64,000 bases of DNA, taken from the NCBI RefSeq assembly GCF_003387615.1, contig NZ_QUNS01000001.1, positions 62,001-126,000 of the forward strand. The letters are read 5' to 3'. The translations under genes and the position numbers were made by a program. Within the stretch, counting starts at the first letter, position 1, and the number at the start of each line of letters is the position of its first letter. The DNA is from Tenacibaculum gallaicum. Its GTDB lineage: Bacteria; Bacteroidota; Bacteroidia; Flavobacteriales; Flavobacteriaceae. Positions 61,410 to 64,000 of this stretch are shown in pieces. Below the pieces are notes generated by a model that was not told where the DNA came from, ran no database searches, and saw only the letters and a list, made by a program, of their open reading frames with translations.

Positions 61410-61757
61410 TTATTTCACTGCCATTTTGGTCTCTTCTTTCCAAGTTTGTACGCTTGCTATGGCATTATCTTTAAAATCGATTTCTTTCAATCCATCTTCT
61501 TTCCACATAAACCATTTACCTACTTTTTTTCCTGCTTCATAATGACCAATAGCCACTTTATTTCCTTTCTTATCAAAAGAAGTCCAAGTACCTGTTAACT
61601 TTTTATCTTTGAAAAAACCTTGCTCTTTAATAGTACCATCCTCATAAAAATAAGTGGCTTTTACTAAATTACCCTCAACTTCATATTTTGGTTCTATGTC
61701 CTGAGCTTGTAAAAATGTCACAGACAACATACAAGCTGCTATTATTAATTTTTTCAT
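61410..61757 (-). CDS. Exported MORN-repeat protein
   Basis: A 115-residue protein. Signal peptide 1-18 (ending FLQAQ), then three MORN-type repeats: YFYEDGTIKEQGFFKDKKLTG, WTSFDKKGNKVAIGHYEAGKK, and VGKWFMWKEDG. This is the domain often annotated as a YwqK-family antitoxin; the extracytoplasmic signal argues against an antitoxin role here. The actual function is unknown. It is convergent with RNase H and divergent from dodecin across a 174-base AT-rich gap in which I see no further gene. Confidence 0.82.
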   Translation of the reverse strand: MKKLIIAACMLSVTFLQAQDIEPKYEVEGNLVKATYFYEDGTIKEQGFFKDKKLTGTWTSFDKKGNKVAIGHYEAGKKVGKWFMWKEDGLKEIDFKDNAIASVQTWKEETKMAVK

Positions 61758-61930
61758 AATCTAAATCTTTTAAAGTTAATACCTGTTAACACAAATATAC
61801 AAAAAATTTACATATTTGAAACATTTACATAACATTAAATTAACATTGAGAATTTTTAACAATTACTCATCTGTTAAAAAACGTTTTTAAAAGCTTATAT
61901 TTACATATATTAACCTTTAAAAAAATTATT

Positions 61931-62131
61931 ATGGCAGTAATGAAAGTTATTGAAATTTTAGCAAATTCTGATAAAAACTGGGAAGACGCCACTAGAAAAG
62001 CCATTAAACAAGCTTCTAAATCAGTAAAAGGAATTAAATCCGCTTTTGTACAATCACAAAGTGTAGTTGTAAATGATGATGAAGTAACCGAATTTAGAGT
62101 AAACCTAAAAGTAACTTTTGAAGTAAAATAA
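61931..62131 (+). CDS. Dodecin family flavin-binding protein
   Basis: A 66-residue protein with the dodecin pattern: AVMKVIEILANSDKNWEDATRKAI (about 2-25, beta strand then helix with the conserved W) and KSAFVQSQSVVVNDDEVTEFRVNLKVTFEV. Dodecins form hollow dodecamers that store or buffer flavin. The conserved Trp (W18) stacks on the isoalloxazine. It is the first of three plus-strand genes, but a hairpin follows its stop. Confidence 0.93.
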   Translation: MAVMKVIEILANSDKNWEDATRKAIKQASKSVKGIKSAFVQSQSVVVNDDEVTEFRVNLKVTFEVK

Positions 62132-62154
62132 CCTTAATACATACTAACTACTAC

Positions 62155-62190
62155 ATGCGGTTTTGATAACTATCTAAACCGCATATTTTA
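62155..62190 (+). terminator. Likely terminator after the dodecin gene
   Basis: ATGCGGTTT and AAACCGCAT form a 9-bp stem with a 12-base loop, followed by the T-rich ATTTTAT. Confidence 0.65.
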
Positions 62191-62203
62191 TCTTTATCTT
62201 ATT

Positions 62204-62557
62204 ATGAACATTACACAATATATTCTTTTATCAATAGTTGCTTTCATCCACTTATACATTCTAATATTAGAAATGCTATTATGGACCACCCAAAAAGGAA
62301 TAAAAACTTTCGGTTTAAAATCTGAGAGTTTTGCTGAAGAAACAAAAGTATTAGCTGCCAACCAAGGTCTATATAATGGTTTCCTCGCTGCTGGCATAAT
62401 TTGGTCTATTTTATCCCAAAAAACTGATGTTGCTATATTTTTTCTAATTTGTGTTTTTATTGCTGGTGCTTATGGTTCTTTTTCTACAAAAAAACCTCGT
62501 ATTTTTGTCATTCAATCTATACCTGCCTTATTAGGGCTAGTTTGTCTTATGCTATAA
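62204..62557 (+). CDS. DUF1304 family membrane protein
   Basis: A 117-residue protein with four membrane helices (about 3-22, 47-64, 71-89, 97-114). Family landmarks are HLYILILEMLLWTT near residue 17 and NQGLYNGFLAAGIIWS (about 51-66), then GAYGSFSTKKPRI. DUF1304 proteins are widespread four-helix membrane proteins of unknown function. It is 57 bases before the mechanosensitive channel gene and may be read with it. Confidence 0.9.
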   Translation: MNITQYILLSIVAFIHLYILILEMLLWTTQKGIKTFGLKSESFAEETKVLAANQGLYNGFLAAGIIWSILSQKTDVAIFFLICVFIAGAYGSFSTKKPRIFVIQSIPALLGLVCLML

Positions 62558-62613
62558 AAACCAACTACTACTAACTAAAATCATTTATTAACAACTAAAA
62601 TTTACCATAAGAA

Positions 62614-63420
62614 ATGGAAAAGTATTTAGAAAATTTTCAAGATTTAATAATCACCTACGCTCCAAAAGCGATTATGGCTATTATTATTTACATCGTAGGT
62701 TCTTATATTATTAGCCTTCTACTTAGAGCTACCAAAAAAATAATGGTTAAAAGAGAAGTAGATGTTACACTACAAAAATTCCTAGTTAATTTACTGCATT
62801 GGACATTAAAAATCCTTTTAATAATCACAGTAATAGCAAAACTAGGGGTTGAAACCACGTCATTTGCTGCTATCTTGGCCTCAGCTGGTTTAGCTGTTGG
62901 TTTAGCTTTACAAGGTTCTTTGGGTAATTTTGCTGGAGGTGTTTTAATTATGCTTTTTAAACCTTTTAAAATTGGTGATTTGATAGAGGCTCAAGGAGAA
63001 ATTGGTGTTGTAAAAGAAATAGAAATTTTCACTACTAAACTTACAGGCTTATCTAATAAAGAAATAATTATACCTAATGGTTCTTTATCTAACGGGAATA
63101 TTGTTAATTACTCTACTGAAGGTACTCGTAGAGTAGATTTAACTTTTGGTGTTTCTTACGATGCAGATATTAAACAAACTAAAGAAATATTAATAGATGT
63201 TATTACCTCACACCCAAAAGTATTGAAAAATCCTGCTCCTACAGTAAATGTATCTGAATTGGCAGATAGTTCTGTGAATTTTGCTGTAAGACCTTGGTCT
63301 AAAACAGAAGATTACTGGTCTGTTTACTTCGACATAACTGAAAACACTAAAATTGCCTTAGATAACGCTGGAATTGAAATTCCTTACCCACACTCTGTAG
63401 AAATTCACAAAGAGGGTTAA
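62614..63420 (+). CDS. Small-conductance mechanosensitive channel (MscS family)
   Basis: A 268-residue protein with three membrane helices (about 14-36, 55-75, 83-110). The pore helix TM3 holds the Ala/Gly packing pattern LASAGLAVGLALQGSLGNFAGGV. The beta domain follows (FKIGDLIEAQGEIGVVKEIEIFTTKL, then PNGSLSNGNIVNYS) and a C-terminal alpha/beta part. The length is that of minimal MscS (about 280). It opens under membrane tension to release solutes after hypo-osmotic shock. Its stop overlaps the tsaB stop by four bases. Confidence 0.94.
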   Translation: MEKYLENFQDLIITYAPKAIMAIIIYIVGSYIISLLLRATKKIMVKREVDVTLQKFLVNLLHWTLKILLIITVIAKLGVETTSFAAILASAGLAVGLALQGSLGNFAGGVLIMLFKPFKIGDLIEAQGEIGVVKEIEIFTTKLTGLSNKEIIIPNGSLSNGNIVNYSTEGTRRVDLTFGVSYDADIKQTKEILIDVITSHPKVLKNPAPTVNVSELADSSVNFAVRPWSKTEDYWSVYFDITENTKIALDNAGIEIPYPHSVEIHKEG

Positions 63421-64000
63421 CGTTTTTTTTCAGGCGTAACTACAAAATCTTTTAGATAGAAAGGTTCAAAATAAGCGACATCTTCGATGTCGTTTTTTTT
63501 ATACTTGTCAAAACTTAACTTTACCATTTCTTTTGCCGAAGGGAACTCTCCATCAATAAAAACTGCATTTTTATGCGTAATAACTCCCTTGCATTTTTCT
63601 CCCCCATCACCTAAGAAATATACTTTTCCTTTTGACAAATACTCTTGAAAAGAATTTTCGTCAATAATTTCAGCTTTTATATCTCTTATTTGTTCGTAAT
63701 TAGAATTGTACACACTTGCATATACTTCCATACGACGTGCATCAAGCATTGGTATAATAACTCCTTCTTTAATATTTACTTTATGCGCCAAAGATTGCAA
63801 CGTTTCAATAGATATTAAAGGTTTATCAAATGCAAAACACAATCCTTTTGCTGCTGAAACCCCAATACGTAATCCTGTGTAAGAACCTGGACCTTTACTT
63901 ACTGCTACAGCATCAATATCACTAAAAGAAAGCTTTGCTTCTTGCATTACCTGCTGAATAAACGGATGTAACTTTTCGGCATGTGAATAGTTGCCATCAT
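63417..64000 (-). CDS. tsaB: tRNA threonylcarbamoyladenosine biosynthesis protein TsaB (5' end outside window)
   Basis: The minus-strand frame is open from 63417 to the window edge at 64000; the apparent ATG at 63947 is internal, since the upstream codons read NYSHAEKLHPFIQQVMQEA, which is conserved family text. The visible 193 residues include AVSKGPGSYTGLRIGVSAAKGLC, the TsaB/ASKHA signature, and MLDARRMEVYA. TsaB pairs with TsaD and TsaE in making t6A37 of tRNA. The true start lies a few dozen codons beyond the window. Convergent with the MscS gene. Confidence 0.92.
   Translation of the reverse strand, partial: DGNYSHAEKLHPFIQQVMQEAKLSFSDIDAVAVSKGPGSYTGLRIGVSAAKGLCFAFDKPLISIETLQSLAHKVNIKEGVIIPMLDARRMEVYASVYNSNYEQIRDIKAEIIDENSFQEYLSKGKVYFLGDGGEKCKGVITHKNAVFIDGEFPSAKEMVKLSFDKYKKNDIEDVAYFEPFYLKDFVVTPEKKR

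Noticed and set aside
61410..61757. Toxin-antitoxin module suggested by the YwqK-type MORN protein
   Set aside because: The protein has a clear signal peptide and no toxin gene is adjacent; the antitoxin label for this family is a common annotation habit.

Overview
The window is about 64 kb of AT-rich chromosome from a member of Bacteroidota, almost certainly family Flavobacteriaceae (a marine Tenacibaculum/Polaribacter-like organism; the genus is inference). The reasons are a SusC/SusD pair, several TonB-dependent systems, the complete Bat aerotolerance operon, the acpP-fabF-rnc-IPExxxVDY-pyk block, and many exact matches to the Bacteroidota -7 promoter box TAnnTTTG 15-40 bases before start codons. 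There is no rRNA, tRNA, CRISPR array or insertion sequence that I can see. No intergenic gap exceeds about 240 bases.

Layout. 1-2410: two exported proteins of unknown role and an NRDE protein. 2551-5225: glutamate-semialdehyde dehydrogenase and glutaminase. 5325-6752: a stand-alone ApeA-type HEPN protein, a candidate anti-phage gene. 6824-9394: YceI protein, DEAD-box helicase and a YbaY-like lipoprotein. 9470-10948: a small arsenic-type operon (arsR, DUF6428, ArsC-like phosphatase) with two ArsR-type operators and no pump. 10938-14016: rsmG, fatty-acid desaturase, aminotransferase. 14092-15747: an unrecognised lipoprotein/two-helix membrane protein pair divergent from a small XRE regulator, with a 23-bp perfect inverted repeat between them. 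15757-18863: retropepsin-like protease, TatD, Ogt, TadA, LpxH-like hydrolase. 18932-23243: an orphan SusC/SusD pair.

23471-31787: the Bat operon (MoxR ATPase, DUF58, a DUF4381-like protein, BatA, BatB, BatC, BatD, BatE). 31844-35404: a bicarbonate module (small membrane protein, SulP transporter, two beta-carbonic anhydrases) with several inverted repeats, including a 34-bp perfect palindrome. 35438-40393: CvpA, an SDR gene broken by two single-base frameshifts, a TlpA-type thioredoxin, YraN, DUF2892 and an S66 carboxypeptidase. 40503-47507: metG, an 805-residue macroglobulin/plug-like surface protein, and tex. A 58-bp degenerate copy of the metG 3' end lies after the 805-residue gene, which suggests that this gene was inserted at the end of metG.

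47566-53291: a TonB-dependent receptor with a TonB-C partner, ssb, GNAT, a zinc-ribbon protein and a CBS protein. 53392-55692: an M28 peptidase. 55749-60723: pyk, IPExxxVDY, rnc, fabF, acpP and divergent purN. 60716-64000: RNase H, MORN protein, dodecin, DUF1304, an MscS channel and partial tsaB.

Most of the window is ordinary core genome. The places that look accessory or remodelled are the ApeA-like gene, the lipoprotein/XRE locus, the pumpless ars operon, the metG-tex junction and the broken SDR gene.
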